From: Caulobacter sp.
Lineage (GTDB): Bacteria > Pseudomonadota > Alphaproteobacteria > Caulobacterales > Caulobacteraceae
DNA length: 64,000 nucleotides
Assembly (NCBI GenBank): GCA_028291265.1
Contig: JAQGIK010000095.1
Coordinates: forward strand, 1 to 64,000
Direction of reading: 5' to 3'
The notes under the pieces are model-generated. The model saw only the letters and a list, made by a program, of their open reading frames with translations. It was not told the origin of the DNA and searched no databases. Shown here in pieces: positions 8,332 through 17,143 of the stretch. Made by a program: the position numbers and the translations under genes. Each line of letters begins with the position of its first letter. Positions within the stretch are counted from its first letter, which is position 1.

Positions 8332-10419
8332 ATGGCAGCCGCCGACACCGCGCCGGAACCGAAGGGCCAGAGCGCCAACCAGCTGCTGTTCGGCTTTGAC
8401 GGCCGGGTCGGCCGGGCCCAGTTCTGGCTGGTCGCCATCGCCGGCGCGGCCATGTTCGCCCTCTTCTGGGCGATGGTGAATCTGAAGCCGCCGGTCGATC
8501 CGACCGCAGCCCCAGTGACCATGCCGCCAGGCTATGGCGTGCTGGCGGCCCTGCCCTGGATCATCGCCGTGGGCCTGATCTGGCCCCTGGCCGCGGTCGG
8601 GGTGAAGCGGTGCCATGACCGGGGCCGCAGCGGCTGGTGGATGCTGGCGGCGCTGGTTCCGGTGCTGGGCCAGCTCTGGTGGCTGATCGACCTCGGCTTC
8701 CTGCCCGGCCAGGCCGCCGCCAACCGTTTCGGCGAACCGGCCTCGGCGACCGGCGAGGGGGCCCGCGACCTGCGCAGCACCACGGTGATGTTCTTCCTCG
8801 GCTTCTCGGCCGGGCTTCCCAACCTGCTGGTGTTCGGCACCCTGACCATCTGGCTGCGGGACGAGGGGCTGAGCCTGAAGACCATCACCCTGTTCGGGTT
8901 GGCGACCATGTTCACGGCGCTCAAGTTCCTCTGGGCCCCCATCGTCGATCGCACCAACGTGCCCTTCCTGACCGGCTGGCTGGGCCATCGCCGGTCCTGG
9001 ATGCTGGTCTCGCAGGTGGTGCTGGTCATCGCCCTCTGGATGATTTCGGGAACAGACCCGAAGACCAGCCTCGGGATGATGGCGCTGTTCGCCGTGCTGG
9101 CCAGCTTCGCCTCGGCCAACCAGGACATCGTCATCGACGCCTGGCGCATCGAGGTGGCCGAGGACGCCAAACAGGGGGCCATGGCCGCCGCCTATCAGTG
9201 GGGATACCGCATCGCCCTGGTCATCGCCGGCGCCGTGCCGCTGATCCTGGCCGAAGTCGTCTCCTGGAGCTTCTCTTATGCGGTGATGGCGGCCCTGATG
9301 TCGGTCGGCATCGCCGCGACGCTGTTGGCGCCGCGCGAGGCGCAGCATCAGGTCCGGGCCATCGATACGGGCGACCTCAAGCCCAACATCGCCGCCGAGA
9401 TCGCCGAATGGATCGTCCGCGCCGCCATCCTGGTGACCGGCGCCCTGACCCTCGGGGTCGGCCTGTCGGGCAGCGCCGACTTCGCCGCCGCCATTCTCGC
9501 CGCACTCGGCGCGCCGGACGCCGGCGCGGCGCTCAAGGCCGGCTGGGAAGGCGACTGGAAGGCGGCCCTGCTGGTCGGCTCGATCGTCTTCGGCTTCGGC
9601 CTGATCGTCCTGGCCGCCATTCCCATACCCAGGGTGCGCACCCGGCCGGGGGTGATCCTGTTTTCGACCCTGCTGCGGCCGGTCGTCGAGTTCTTCGAGC
9701 GCTACGGCAACGTCGCCGCCCTGATCCTGGCCTTGATCTGCGTCTACCGGGTCGCCGACTTCCTGCTCAACGTCAACGGCGCCTTCTACCTCGACCTCGG
9801 CTTCTCCAAGCTCGAGATCGCCGAGGTGCAGAAGGTGTTCGGGGCGGTGATGTCGATCCTCGGCGTGACCCTGGGCGGTTGGTCGGTGCTGAAGCTGGGC
9901 ATGATGCGCACCCTGATCATCGGCGCCCTGCTCGGCTCGCTCAGCAACCTCGCCTTCGCCTGGCTGGCGATGGAAGGCCACAGCATCTACGGGCTGATGA
10001 TCGCCATCGCGGCCGACAACGTCGGCGGCGGTTTCGCCGGCACGGCGCTGATCGCCTACATGTCCAGCCTGACGGGCCAGGGCTTCACGGCCACCCAGTA
10101 CGCCCTGTTCTCGTCGCTCTACGCCCTGTTCGGCAAGGTGCTGGCCAGCCAGTCCGGCCGCATCGTCGAAAGCGTCGCCAAGTCGGCCAACGAGGGCGGG
10201 ACCTTCGCCGGGGTCAACGGCTGGATGACCGGCCTGCCGCCGGAAAGCTATGCCGAAGCCCTGGCCAAGTCCGGCGTGGCGCCGGCGGCGCTGGGGACGG
10301 GCTATCTGGTGTTCTACGTCTACACGACCATCGTCGGCCTGCTGGCCATCGCCCTGACCTTCATCGTCGCCGCCCGCAATCCGCAGCCGAAAACCGTCGA
10401 AACCTCCCCGCCCGCCTGA
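8332..10419 (+). CDS. DUF805 domain fused to an AmpG-like muropeptide MFS permease
   Basis: 695 residues. Residues about 15-135 are a DUF805 domain (LLFGFDGRVGRAQFW, VKRCHDRGRSGWWML, ANRFGE), a small membrane domain usually found alone. From about residue 145 a major facilitator domain begins (FFLGFSAGLPNLLVFGTLTIWL, WAPIVDRTNVPFL, ASANQDIVIDAWRIE, then at least ten hydrophobic segments) that matches AmpG-type permeases, which import GlcNAc-anhydromuramyl peptides for cell-wall recycling. GGGAGGGG lies 8-10 bases before ATG 8332. The fusion is real in sequence, since no stop or start-like break lies between the parts. Substrate is inferred from family only. A DUF805 part may help membrane insertion or regulate transport; this is not known. 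Confidence 0.8.
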   Translation: MAAADTAPEPKGQSANQLLFGFDGRVGRAQFWLVAIAGAAMFALFWAMVNLKPPVDPTAAPVTMPPGYGVLAALPWIIAVGLIWPLAAVGVKRCHDRGRSGWWMLAALVPVLGQLWWLIDLGFLPGQAAANRFGEPASATGEGARDLRSTTVMFFLGFSAGLPNLLVFGTLTIWLRDEGLSLKTITLFGLATMFTALKFLWAPIVDRTNVPFLTGWLGHRRSWMLVSQVVLVIALWMISGTDPKTSLGMMALFAVLASFASANQDIVIDAWRIEVAEDAKQGAMAAAYQWGYRIALVIAGAVPLILAEVVSWSFSYAVMAALMSVGIAATLLAPREAQHQVRAIDTGDLKPNIAAEIAEWIVRAAILVTGALTLGVGLSGSADFAAAILAALGAPDAGAALKAGWEGDWKAALLVGSIVFGFGLIVLAAIPIPRVRTRPGVILFSTLLRPVVEFFERYGNVAALILALICVYRVADFLLNVNGAFYLDLGFSKLEIAEVQKVFGAVMSILGVTLGGWSVLKLGMMRTLIIGALLGSLSNLAFAWLAMEGHSIYGLMIAIAADNVGGGFAGTALIAYMSSLTGQGFTATQYALFSSLYALFGKVLASQSGRIVESVAKSANEGGTFAGVNGWMTGLPPESYAEALAKSGVAPAALGTGYLVFYVYTTIVGLLAIALTFIVAARNPQPKTVETSPPA

Positions 10420-10650
10420 GGCCGGCCAATATGTCTAGACTTGTTCAGCGGGCGCGCCGGCCGTTTCTCCGCCGAGCGGCGACGACCGCCGGCGAAGGGC
10501 GGGTCAAAGGGAGGACAGGGGGTGGTCGAAAGACACCCCCCGGCGGACAGTGGGACGGTCTTCGGTAGGCCTGTTGGCAACCGTCAAGTGGTTGAATTGC
10601 CTGAGCTAAATCTCGGACGCCAACCCCCGTCCGTGCTATAATCGCTTCGA
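10420..10650. other. 231-bp gap between convergent genes, with one hairpin
   Basis: The gap lies between the AmpG-like gene and the oppositely oriented serine-protease gene. GGGGGTG (10518-10524) can pair with CACCCCC (10534-10540) around a 9-base loop, but no T-run follows on either strand, so it is only a weak terminator candidate. TATAAT occurs at 10637-10642 without a good -35 element. The ORFs of the track here have non-coding composition. Confidence 0.4.
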
Positions 10651-11487
10651 TCAGACCAGACAGACCACCTGCGCCACCCGCAGGTCCCTGCGCAGGGCGT
10701 CGGCCACGCGGCCGTAGTTCTCGGTATTGACCGGCTCGCCGGTGGCGAAGTGCGAGGCCGGCTGGCCGGCGGCGGTCATGGCCGCCAGCAGGGTTTCCGG
10801 CGTGGTGGTGTAGATGCGGCCCCGGCGCGGGTTCTCGGCGACCGTGACGCCCATGACCCGGCCGGCGGCGTCGAGGGCCGGGGCGCCGGACAGGCCGGCC
10901 AGCGGCCCTTTCAAGGTGTTGGTCCGGCCGACCTCGGCCCAGACCAGCACCCCCTCGCTGCGGGCGCCCCGGCCATGGGTCACCAGGTTTTCGCGGCCCA
11001 GCAGCCGGGAGGTCACCTCGCCGGCCTTGCCCTGGGGAAAGCCGGGGTGGAAGGCGCGGTCGCCGCGCTTGAGTTTCCGGGCGTCGGCCGGGGAGATGAT
11101 CGGCATGGCCGGCGAGCCGCCGTCGCTGAACAGCACGGCGGCGTCACCCTGGGTGTTGACGCTGACGCGGGTGGCGACGCCACGGCCCTCGGCGACCACG
11201 ACGGCCACCTGGTTGCAGCCTTCGACCACATGGCGGGCGGTGATCCAGACGCCGCGGTCGGCGATGGAGAAGGCGGTGCCGCTGGTCGGCTGGGCCTTCT
11301 CCTGCATCTCGACGACCACCGAGGGATCGAAGGGCGAGGCCGGGCCCAGCGGCACGCCGCCCTCGCCCGGGACGGGCGGCGGCGGGGCCGGGGCGTCGGA
11401 GTTCTCGCGACGGCCGATCGAGGCGATCAGCAGGGCCAGGACCACCGCGCCGTAGATCGTCCAGTCGGGAAGCCTGGGGAAGTTCAT
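10651..11487 (-). CDS. membrane-anchored trypsin-like serine protease
   Basis: 278 residues with an N-terminal membrane anchor (IYGAVVLALLIASIG) followed by a Pro-rich linker, so the protease domain should face the periplasm. The chymotrypsin-like triad is visible: His in TARHVVEG, Asp in GDAAVLF, and Ser in LAGLSGAPALD. The Ser motif is GLSGAP rather than the usual GNSGGP; the Ser and the following Gly remain. There is no PDZ domain, unlike in DegP/HtrA proteins. The gene lies 7 bases after the DUF350 gene on the same strand, so they probably form an operon. The substrate is unknown. Confidence 0.75.
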   Translation of the reverse strand: MNFPRLPDWTIYGAVVLALLIASIGRRENSDAPAPPPPVPGEGGVPLGPASPFDPSVVVEMQEKAQPTSGTAFSIADRGVWITARHVVEGCNQVAVVVAEGRGVATRVSVNTQGDAAVLFSDGGSPAMPIISPADARKLKRGDRAFHPGFPQGKAGEVTSRLLGRENLVTHGRGARSEGVLVWAEVGRTNTLKGPLAGLSGAPALDAAGRVMGVTVAENPRRGRIYTTTPETLLAAMTAAGQPASHFATGEPVNTENYGRVADALRRDLRVAQVVCLV

Positions 11488-11494
11488 GCGGTCG

Positions 11495-11923
11495 TCAGGC
11501 GGCGATCGCGGCCGACAGGATCAGGGCGGTGGCGATCTTGGCCCCGACCAGCAGCAGGGCGGCCGATATTTCGCCATCCTGGATACGCTGGGGCAGGCCA
11601 TGCAGCACGAAGTCGGTCAGGCGGAAGACCAGCAGCTGCACAAAGGTGGCGCTGGTCCCCCAGATGACGATGTCCATCAGCGAGTTGGACGTCGACAGGG
11701 CCGTGCTGAGCGGAATGGTCAAGGCCACCAGCACGCCGGCCAACGACAGGGCGGCCGCGGAGTTGCCCTCACGGATGAGGGTGATCTCCTTGTGCGGCGT
11801 CAGCAGGGCATAGAGGGTCGCGCCGAGCACCAGCATGACCAGGGTCACGCCGGCGTGGGCCAGCGCCAGGGGGAAGCCGTTGGCGAAGGCGGCCATTTCC
11901 GGAGACTGCAGTTCGGTCGGCAT
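11495..11923 (-). CDS. DUF350 (YjfL-like) inner-membrane protein
   Basis: 142 residues with four hydrophobic segments. LLTPHKEITLIREGNSAAALSLAGVLVALTIPL is the conserved DUF350 pattern (TPxxE.xxI..GN.AAA). The ORF track starts one codon earlier at GTG (11926); ATG at 11923 is preferred, though neither has a strong Shine-Dalgarno. The gene is first in a two-gene operon with the membrane-anchored protease. DUF350 proteins have no firmly assigned biochemical role. Confidence 0.75.
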   Translation of the reverse strand: MPTELQSPEMAAFANGFPLALAHAGVTLVMLVLGATLYALLTPHKEITLIREGNSAAALSLAGVLVALTIPLSTALSTSNSLMDIVIWGTSATFVQLLVFRLTDFVLHGLPQRIQDGEISAALLLVGAKIATALILSAAIAA

Positions 11924-12008
11924 CACGGATCTCTGGAGAGACGGGGGCCGATGGTTAGCACGGCATGGGCCGGGTGTGACAAGGTCTTCACCAGCGGCGC
12001 GTGCGGCC

Positions 12009-13169
12009 CTACGCCGCCGCTTCCGCGTCCGGCGTCGCCTTGCGGCGAGCCGACGCCCGGACCTTCTCGCTCTCGCTCTTCAGCTGGCCGCAGGCGGCGA
12101 GGATGTCGCGGCCGCGCGGGGTGCGGATCGGGGAGGCGAAGCCGGCCTTGTTGAGGATGGCCGCGAAGGTCTCGATCACCGGCCAGGTCGAGCACTCGTA
12201 AGGGCTGCCGGGCCAGGGATTGAACGGGATCAGGTTGACCTTGGCCGGGATGCCCTTGAGCAGCGCCACCAGGGCGCGGGCCTCGGCCGGGCTGTCGTTG
12301 ACGCCCTTGAGCATGACGTACTCGAACGTCACCCGGCGGGCGTTGGAAAGGCCCGGGTAGGCGCGGATGCCGGCCATCAGCTCGGCGATGTTGTACTTCT
12401 TGTTGAGCGGCACCAGCTCGTTGCGCAGCTCGTCGTTGGTGGCGTGCAGGCTGATGGCCAGCATGGCCTGGGTCCGCATCCCCAGCGTCTGAAGCTGCGG
12501 CACCACGCCCGAGGTCGAGACGGTGATCCGCCGGCGGCTGATGCTGATGCCCTCGTTGTCGCTGAGGATGTCGAGGGCGTCGGTGACGGCGTCGAGGTTA
12601 TAGAGCGGCTCGCCCATGCCCATGAAGACGATGTTGCTGAGCAGCCGGTCTTCCTTGTCCGACGGCCATTCACCTAAGTCGTCCTTGGCCACCTGCACCT
12701 GGGCGACGATCTCGGCGGCGGTCAGGTTGCGGACCAGGGCCTGGGTGCCCGTGTGGCAGAAGGTGCAGTTCAGCGTGCAGCCGACCTGGCTGGAGACGCA
12801 GAGGGCGCCGGAGCGGCCGACGTCGGGGATGTAGACGGTCTCGATCTCGATGCCGGGGGCGGTGCGGATCAGCCACTTGCGGGTGCCGTCCTTCGACACC
12901 TGCCGCTCGACGATTTCCGGGCGGGCGATGGTGAAGGTCTCGGCGAGTTTGGCCCGGGTGTCCTTGGCGACATCGGTCATGTCGGCGAAGTCGGTGACCC
13001 CGGCCTGGTGCATCCAGCGCCAGATCTGGCTGGCCCGCATGCGCGCCTTGTCGGCCGGCACGGCGCCGCCGTCGATCAGCGCCTGGCGCAGGCCGTCGCG
13101 CGTCAGGCCCGACAGGTTGACGGTTGAAACAGGCTTGGCGGCCCGGGAAAGGTCGAGGGTCGTGGTCAC
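12009..13169 (-). CDS. rlmN: RlmN, 23S rRNA A2503 / tRNA A37 C2-methyltransferase
   Basis: 386 residues, the usual length. [11 protein letters not shown] holds the radical-SAM CxxxCxxC motif that binds the 4Fe-4S cluster, and GSPYECS carries the conserved Cys that resolves the methyl-transfer intermediate. GMGEPLYN and [16 protein letters not shown] are further family signatures. The start is GTG (13169), because no nearby ATG fits the N-terminal domain. The enzyme methylates C2 of adenosine 2503 in 23S rRNA and, in known members, A37 in some tRNAs. It stands alone, with AsmA upstream on the same strand. Confidence 0.96.
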   Translation of the reverse strand: MTTTLDLSRAAKPVSTVNLSGLTRDGLRQALIDGGAVPADKARMRASQIWRWMHQAGVTDFADMTDVAKDTRAKLAETFTIARPEIVERQVSKDGTRKWLIRTAPGIEIETVYIPDVGRSGALCVSSQVGCTLNCTFCHTGTQALVRNLTAAEIVAQVQVAKDDLGEWPSDKEDRLLSNIVFMGMGEPLYNLDAVTDALDILSDNEGISISRRRITVSTSGVVPQLQTLGMRTQAMLAISLHATNDELRNELVPLNKKYNIAELMAGIRAYPGLSNARRVTFEYVMLKGVNDSPAEARALVALLKGIPAKVNLIPFNPWPGSPYECSTWPVIETFAAILNKAGFASPIRTPRGRDILAACGQLKSESEKVRASARRKATPDAEAAA

Positions 13170-13243
13170 GAGAGGGGATGTCCGATGGAGGCGGCCCTAT
13201 AGCAGATAAGGCCGGTTTTCGGAAATCGCAGCCCCTGGGCGGT

Positions 13244-15445
13244 TCAGTCGCGGCCCTTGCGATTGTTCCGGTCGCGGTCCTGGCGTTCGTCGCGGAGCGC
13301 CTTCTGGCGGTCCTTCCGCTCCTTCTGCGCGCCCTCGATCTGGCTCTCGGTGACCGGGGCGGTGGCCAGGCTGGTCGGCGCGCCGCGCTTGCGGCCCTCG
13401 CGGACCAGGGCCCCGCAGTTGGCGTCGTTGGCCAGGCCCGGATCGACGAAGGGCAGGATGGCGGCGAAGGGCGACAGGATGCTGCCGAGCGCCAGGGCCA
13501 GGCCGCCCTGGGCCACGGCCGGACCGGCTTCGACGCCGATACCGGGCTTGGTCAACGGCCCGCTGACGGTGATCGGCATGAACAGGTGCAGCAGGCGCGG
13601 CTTCTTGGAATCGCCCTCGAAACGCAGGTTCATCCGCTCGGTCTCGAGGTTAATGCTGCCGCTGCCCTCGACCAGCACTACGCCGGTGTCGACGAGGATG
13701 CGGTTGGAGTGGGCGACCCCGTTCCGCACCTGGAAGTCGGCGACGGCGCAGCGCAGCGGCGTCTTCTGCGGGTCTTCCGACAACAGCTTGATCAGTCCGG
13801 CGCTGGCGTTGACGCCGAGCAGTTCGGCGAAGGCCTGGCGAACCTCGCCGCGCGGCGCGACCAGGGTGAAGCTGCCGTTGGCGTTGGAGGCGGCGCGGTG
13901 CACCGAGTTGCCGCTGCCGCTGAGCTTCAGCCGGGCGGCGAGCGCCCCCTCGACGACGGGCAGGCCCTGGACCCTTCTCGACACCCAGTCCTCGATCCGG
14001 CCGCCGGTCATCCGCAGGTCGAGGTCGGTATGGGGCGTGGCCTTGGTGGCGTTGAGCACCACCCTGCCCTTGATATTGCCGCGGTCGAGGCTGAACGAGA
14101 TCGGGTTCAGCTTCAGGACGCCGTCCTGCAGATCGAGGTCGAGGGAGAATTTGCGCAGCGGCAGGCCGGGGGCGTTGACGGCGTCGGCGCGGAATTTGAC
14201 GTCGGCGTTCATGGCCCGGATCCGGTCGACCTGCAGGGTGGAGTCGGGCAGCAGCCGCCCGCCCGGCGTCGGCGTCGATTTGGTCTCGCCGCCGACCCGC
14301 CGGGTCCGCATGCCGAAGAAGGCGCCGAGGTCGTCGAAATCGACCCGGCGGCTGTGCAGGTCGGCGGTCAGGTGGGGTTTCTTGCCGCTGGTATCGACGG
14401 TCAGCTGGCCGGCGATGTCGCTCTCGCCGATCATCCCGCGGGCCTTGTTGAGGTGCCAGCGACCGCCGTCGCGCACCAGGCCGGCGCTGACCCGGTAGGG
14501 CGGGGTGTTGGGCAGGACGACGCCGGTCAGGATGTAGAGGTCGTTCATGTCGGCGCCCGACAGCGAAAAATGGGCCCCGAAGCGGTTGAGGTCGAAGGGC
14601 CGGTCGATCTGGCCGTCGGCGCGGATGCGGGTGGCCCCGGCCTGGACCTCGGCCTTGAAATGGTAGGGCCGGTCCGGCGAGATGTTGAGCAGCGGCTCGC
14701 CGACGATGCGGGCGACGAATTTGGCCCGGTTCAGGGAGCCGTCGCCCTTCAGCAGGAAGCGGCCGGCGGTCTCGCCGGTGGTGCTTTCCTCGGTCGAGAC
14801 CACGCCCTCGAACACCGCCTTGCGCTGGGCGTCGTCGAGCCGCAGGTCGGCGCGGTCGATCAGCAGGCGGCGGATGGCCGGAAGTTTCGCCGACCTGCCC
14901 TTGTCGCGGGCTCCGAACTCCCAGTTGCCGCGCCCGTCCCTGTCGCGGATCAGATGGATTTTCGCCTGCCGCACCCGGACATAGCCCAGCACCGTGCGGC
15001 CGCGCAGGAGGTCGGGCAGCTGGATGCTGGCCTCGACCCGGCCGACGGTGGCCATCTGCTCGCCCGGTTTGGCGCCGGCGTCGGCGGCCCAGCCGGGCTG
15101 GGCGATGCGCAGGTCGTGGATCTCGGCCCGGGGGGTCAAGGACCAGGGATGGACGTCGAGATCGCCGGCCAGCACCACGGTGCGGCGCAGCTGGGCCGAG
15201 GCGACGGCCCCGACCGGGCCGCGCAGCCAGTTCCAGTCGAAGATGACCAGCAGGCCGACGATCAGCAGGATGACGACCGACAGGGCGATGACCATCCGCC
15301 GCGCGACCTTCGGGTCGTGGCGTTCGCGGCGGGCGGCGGCGGCTTCCGGCGTCTCGGGTTCGAAGGCGTGCTTCAGCCAGGCGCGAGCACGCGCCGCATG
15401 GCGCGTGACCGGGCCTTCGTCAGGCGTGTTGGCGTCCTGGCTCAA
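13244..15445 (-). CDS. AsmA family inner-membrane/periplasmic protein
   Basis: 733 residues. An N-terminal cytoplasmic segment rich in Arg and Ala is followed by one membrane helix (MVIALSVVILLIVGLLVIF), then a long beta-rich periplasmic part with typical AsmA repeats (DLDVHPWSLTPRAEIHDLRI, RVEASIQLPDLL) and the conserved C-terminal region ending near FMPITVSGPLTKPGIGVE. The tail is strongly charged (KERKDRQKALRDERQDRDR). AsmA proteins belong to the bridge-like lipid-transfer group and help outer-membrane lipid homeostasis. The start is TTG (15445), supported by GGAG 7 bases before it. Confidence 0.85.
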   Translation of the reverse strand: MSQDANTPDEGPVTRHAARARAWLKHAFEPETPEAAAARRERHDPKVARRMVIALSVVILLIVGLLVIFDWNWLRGPVGAVASAQLRRTVVLAGDLDVHPWSLTPRAEIHDLRIAQPGWAADAGAKPGEQMATVGRVEASIQLPDLLRGRTVLGYVRVRQAKIHLIRDRDGRGNWEFGARDKGRSAKLPAIRRLLIDRADLRLDDAQRKAVFEGVVSTEESTTGETAGRFLLKGDGSLNRAKFVARIVGEPLLNISPDRPYHFKAEVQAGATRIRADGQIDRPFDLNRFGAHFSLSGADMNDLYILTGVVLPNTPPYRVSAGLVRDGGRWHLNKARGMIGESDIAGQLTVDTSGKKPHLTADLHSRRVDFDDLGAFFGMRTRRVGGETKSTPTPGGRLLPDSTLQVDRIRAMNADVKFRADAVNAPGLPLRKFSLDLDLQDGVLKLNPISFSLDRGNIKGRVVLNATKATPHTDLDLRMTGGRIEDWVSRRVQGLPVVEGALAARLKLSGSGNSVHRAASNANGSFTLVAPRGEVRQAFAELLGVNASAGLIKLLSEDPQKTPLRCAVADFQVRNGVAHSNRILVDTGVVLVEGSGSINLETERMNLRFEGDSKKPRLLHLFMPITVSGPLTKPGIGVEAGPAVAQGGLALALGSILSPFAAILPFVDPGLANDANCGALVREGRKRGAPTSLATAPVTESQIEGAQKERKDRQKALRDERQDRDRNNRKGRD

Positions 15446-15519
15446 GCAAGCGTCTCCGATCCCCCAAGGGTCGGTAAGCCAGAACTTGGGTGAAGGGTTC
15501 CCGGAAGTCCGGGTACGGC

Positions 15520-15624
15520 TCAGTAGACCAGGCGGAATCCGGTCACCAGGGCGGCCACGGCCAGGAAGGCGACGATGGCGACGATTTCATAGCGTTTGAA
15601 TATCGGTCCGTTTGGCGAACGCAT
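15520..15624 (-). CDS. 34-residue single-span membrane peptide (not in the ORF track)
   Basis: Translation from ATG (15624-15622) to TGA (15522-15520) gives a peptide beginning MRSPNGPIFKRYEIV and then a hydrophobic helix (VAIVAFLAVAALVTGF) ending RLVY. GGGAGA lies about 7 bases before the start on the minus strand. Codons are strongly G/C-ending like the neighbours, and positive residues before the helix predict a cytoplasmic N-terminus. It lies in the space upstream of asmA on the same strand (75 bases before its start), so it may be the first gene of that operon. It is too short for the supplied track; function unknown. Confidence 0.6.
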   Translation of the reverse strand: MRSPNGPIFKRYEIVAIVAFLAVAALVTGFRLVY

Positions 15625-15727
15625 GGGGATTCTCCCTGTCCCGTTTTGATCCAGCGAAGGGAGTCATCGGCAAGCCGTGGGCCAGTTAAGGTTGCCGGCA
15701 TACCGGGGGTCTGGCAGGAGTCCGGGC

Positions 15728-16477
15728 ATGATCGCGCGGCGCACCCTTCTGGCCGCCGGCCTGGCCTTGGCGGCAGGCCCGGCCCTGGCCCAGGCCGGAA
15801 CCCGCATCTTCGCGGCCGCCTCTCTGCAGACGGCCCTGACCAGGATCGCCGCCGGCTATCGCGGACCCGGCGCCCCGTTGCGGGTCTCGTTCGGCGCCTC
15901 CTCGGCCATGGCCCGCCAGATCGCCCAGGGCGCGCCGGCCGACCTGTTCATCAGCGCCGATATCGAGTGGATGGACTGGTTGGCGCAGCGGCGGCTGATC
16001 GTGGGCGGCACGCGGCGCAACATCCTCTCCAACCGCCTGGTGCTGATCGCCCCGAAGAGCTCGACCGTCGGCCTGGAGATCGGCCCCGGCATGCCGCTGG
16101 CGGCGGCCTTGAGCGGCGGGCGTCTGGCCATTGCCGATCCGGTCTCCGTCCCGGCCGGCAAGTACGGCAAGGCGGCGCTGACCAAGCTCGGCGTCTGGGA
16201 CAGCGTCGCGGGCCGGCTGGCTCCGGCCGAGAACGTGCGGGCGGCGCTGGCCTATGTGGCCCGGGGTGAGACGCCGCTCGGCATCGTCTACGCCACCGAC
16301 GCCCGTGCCGAGCCGAAGGTGAAGGTGGTCGGCATTTTCCCGCAGGCGACCCACCCGCGCATCCTCTATCCGGCCGCCCTGGCGAAAGCGTCGCCGGCCG
16401 GGCGGGCGGTGCTGGATTACCTGTCGGGCCCCAAGGCCATGGCGGTGTTCGCCGCCGAGGGTTTCCTCAAGCCTTGA
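15728..16477 (+). CDS. modA: ModA-like molybdate/anion ABC transporter periplasmic binding protein
   Basis: 249 residues. The signal peptide MIARRTLLAAGLALAAGPALAQA is followed by IFAAASLQTALTRIA, FGASSAMARQIAQGAPADLFISAD and WMDWL, the family's ligand-binding signatures, and VARGETPLGIVYATDA near the C-terminus. ModA binds molybdate or tungstate and delivers it to ModB/ModC. No permease or ATPase gene lies beside it here, so this is an orphan copy or its partners are elsewhere. ATG 15728 is chosen because the track start at 15677 would add residues in front of a clean signal peptide. Confidence 0.82.
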   Translation: MIARRTLLAAGLALAAGPALAQAGTRIFAAASLQTALTRIAAGYRGPGAPLRVSFGASSAMARQIAQGAPADLFISADIEWMDWLAQRRLIVGGTRRNILSNRLVLIAPKSSTVGLEIGPGMPLAAALSGGRLAIADPVSVPAGKYGKAALTKLGVWDSVAGRLAPAENVRAALAYVARGETPLGIVYATDARAEPKVKVVGIFPQATHPRILYPAALAKASPAGRAVLDYLSGPKAMAVFAAEGFLKP

Positions 16478-16480
16478 GAC

Positions 16481-17050
16481 CTACTCTGTCTTGCCGGGCC
16501 AGGTCAGGTAGCCGTCGCGATCGACGCCGGCATAGCCGCCCCCGCCGCGCCGACCGTGCTGGCCGCCATAGCCGCCCCGGCCGCCTTCGCCGTAGGCGAT
16601 CACGCCGCCGCCGCTGGAATAGCTGTAGCCGCTCTCGCTCTCCGAATAGCGGGCGCTTTCCGAATAGGTCTCGCGCTCGTCGACGCTGACCGAGGTCCCG
16701 ACCCGGCGATAACCGCCGCCGCCGCCGCGATAGCCGCTCTCCTCGTCCAGGTAGCCGACGCCTTCGGTCCCCGAGCGGTAGCTGTATTCATGGCGGGCGC
16801 CGCCGCCGCGCGCGTGACGCACGGCCTTGCGGCCATGGCCGCCGGTGCGGACGGTCTCTTCGGTCGTGGCGACCTCGACGGCTTCGGTGGTCTTCGCATC
16901 CACCTTGCCCGGCGCCCTGGTCGGACAGCTGTCCTTGCAGCAGCAGTCGGCCTTCGCCTGCTCGCGACCGTGACGGTCCGGGGCCAGTTCATCGCAGGCC
17001 GAGAGGGCCAGGGCGGAAAAGCCGACGAGGGCAAGAGACAGAAGACGCAT
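16481..17050 (-). CDS. Tyr/Gly/Ser-rich lipoprotein, unknown function
   Basis: 189 residues. The N-terminus MRLLSLALVGFSALALSAC is a lipoprotein signal with lipobox LSAC. A Cys cluster (DCCCKDSC, residues about 35-42) follows, then a low-complexity region with repeats such as GYRGGGGGY, YSESARYSESESGYSY and GRGGYGGQHGRRGGGGY, ending DRDGYLTWPGKTE. The alternating aromatic/Gly pattern suggests a disordered or adhesive surface segment. I do not recognise a family. It is convergent with modA, with only three bases between the stops. Confidence 0.6.
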   Translation of the reverse strand: MRLLSLALVGFSALALSACDELAPDRHGREQAKADCCCKDSCPTRAPGKVDAKTTEAVEVATTEETVRTGGHGRKAVRHARGGGARHEYSYRSGTEGVGYLDEESGYRGGGGGYRRVGTSVSVDERETYSESARYSESESGYSYSSGGGVIAYGEGGRGGYGGQHGRRGGGGYAGVDRDGYLTWPGKTE

Positions 17051-17143
17051 GGCAAAGCCTTACGAGACGGATGGATCCGACCGCAGACTGAGCTCAACGC
17101 GCCCCGAAAGCCCACCGTTTCACCCGTCGGGAGAGGGACAGGG

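Noticed and set aside
10637-10642. TATAAT as an antisense promoter
   Set aside because: No acceptable -35 element at 16-18 bases upstream; kept only as part of a weak repeat observation.
13124-15493. 789-residue plus-strand ORF opposite asmA
   Set aside because: Antisense shadow with Gln/Gly/Asp-rich composition; AsmA motifs are on the minus strand.
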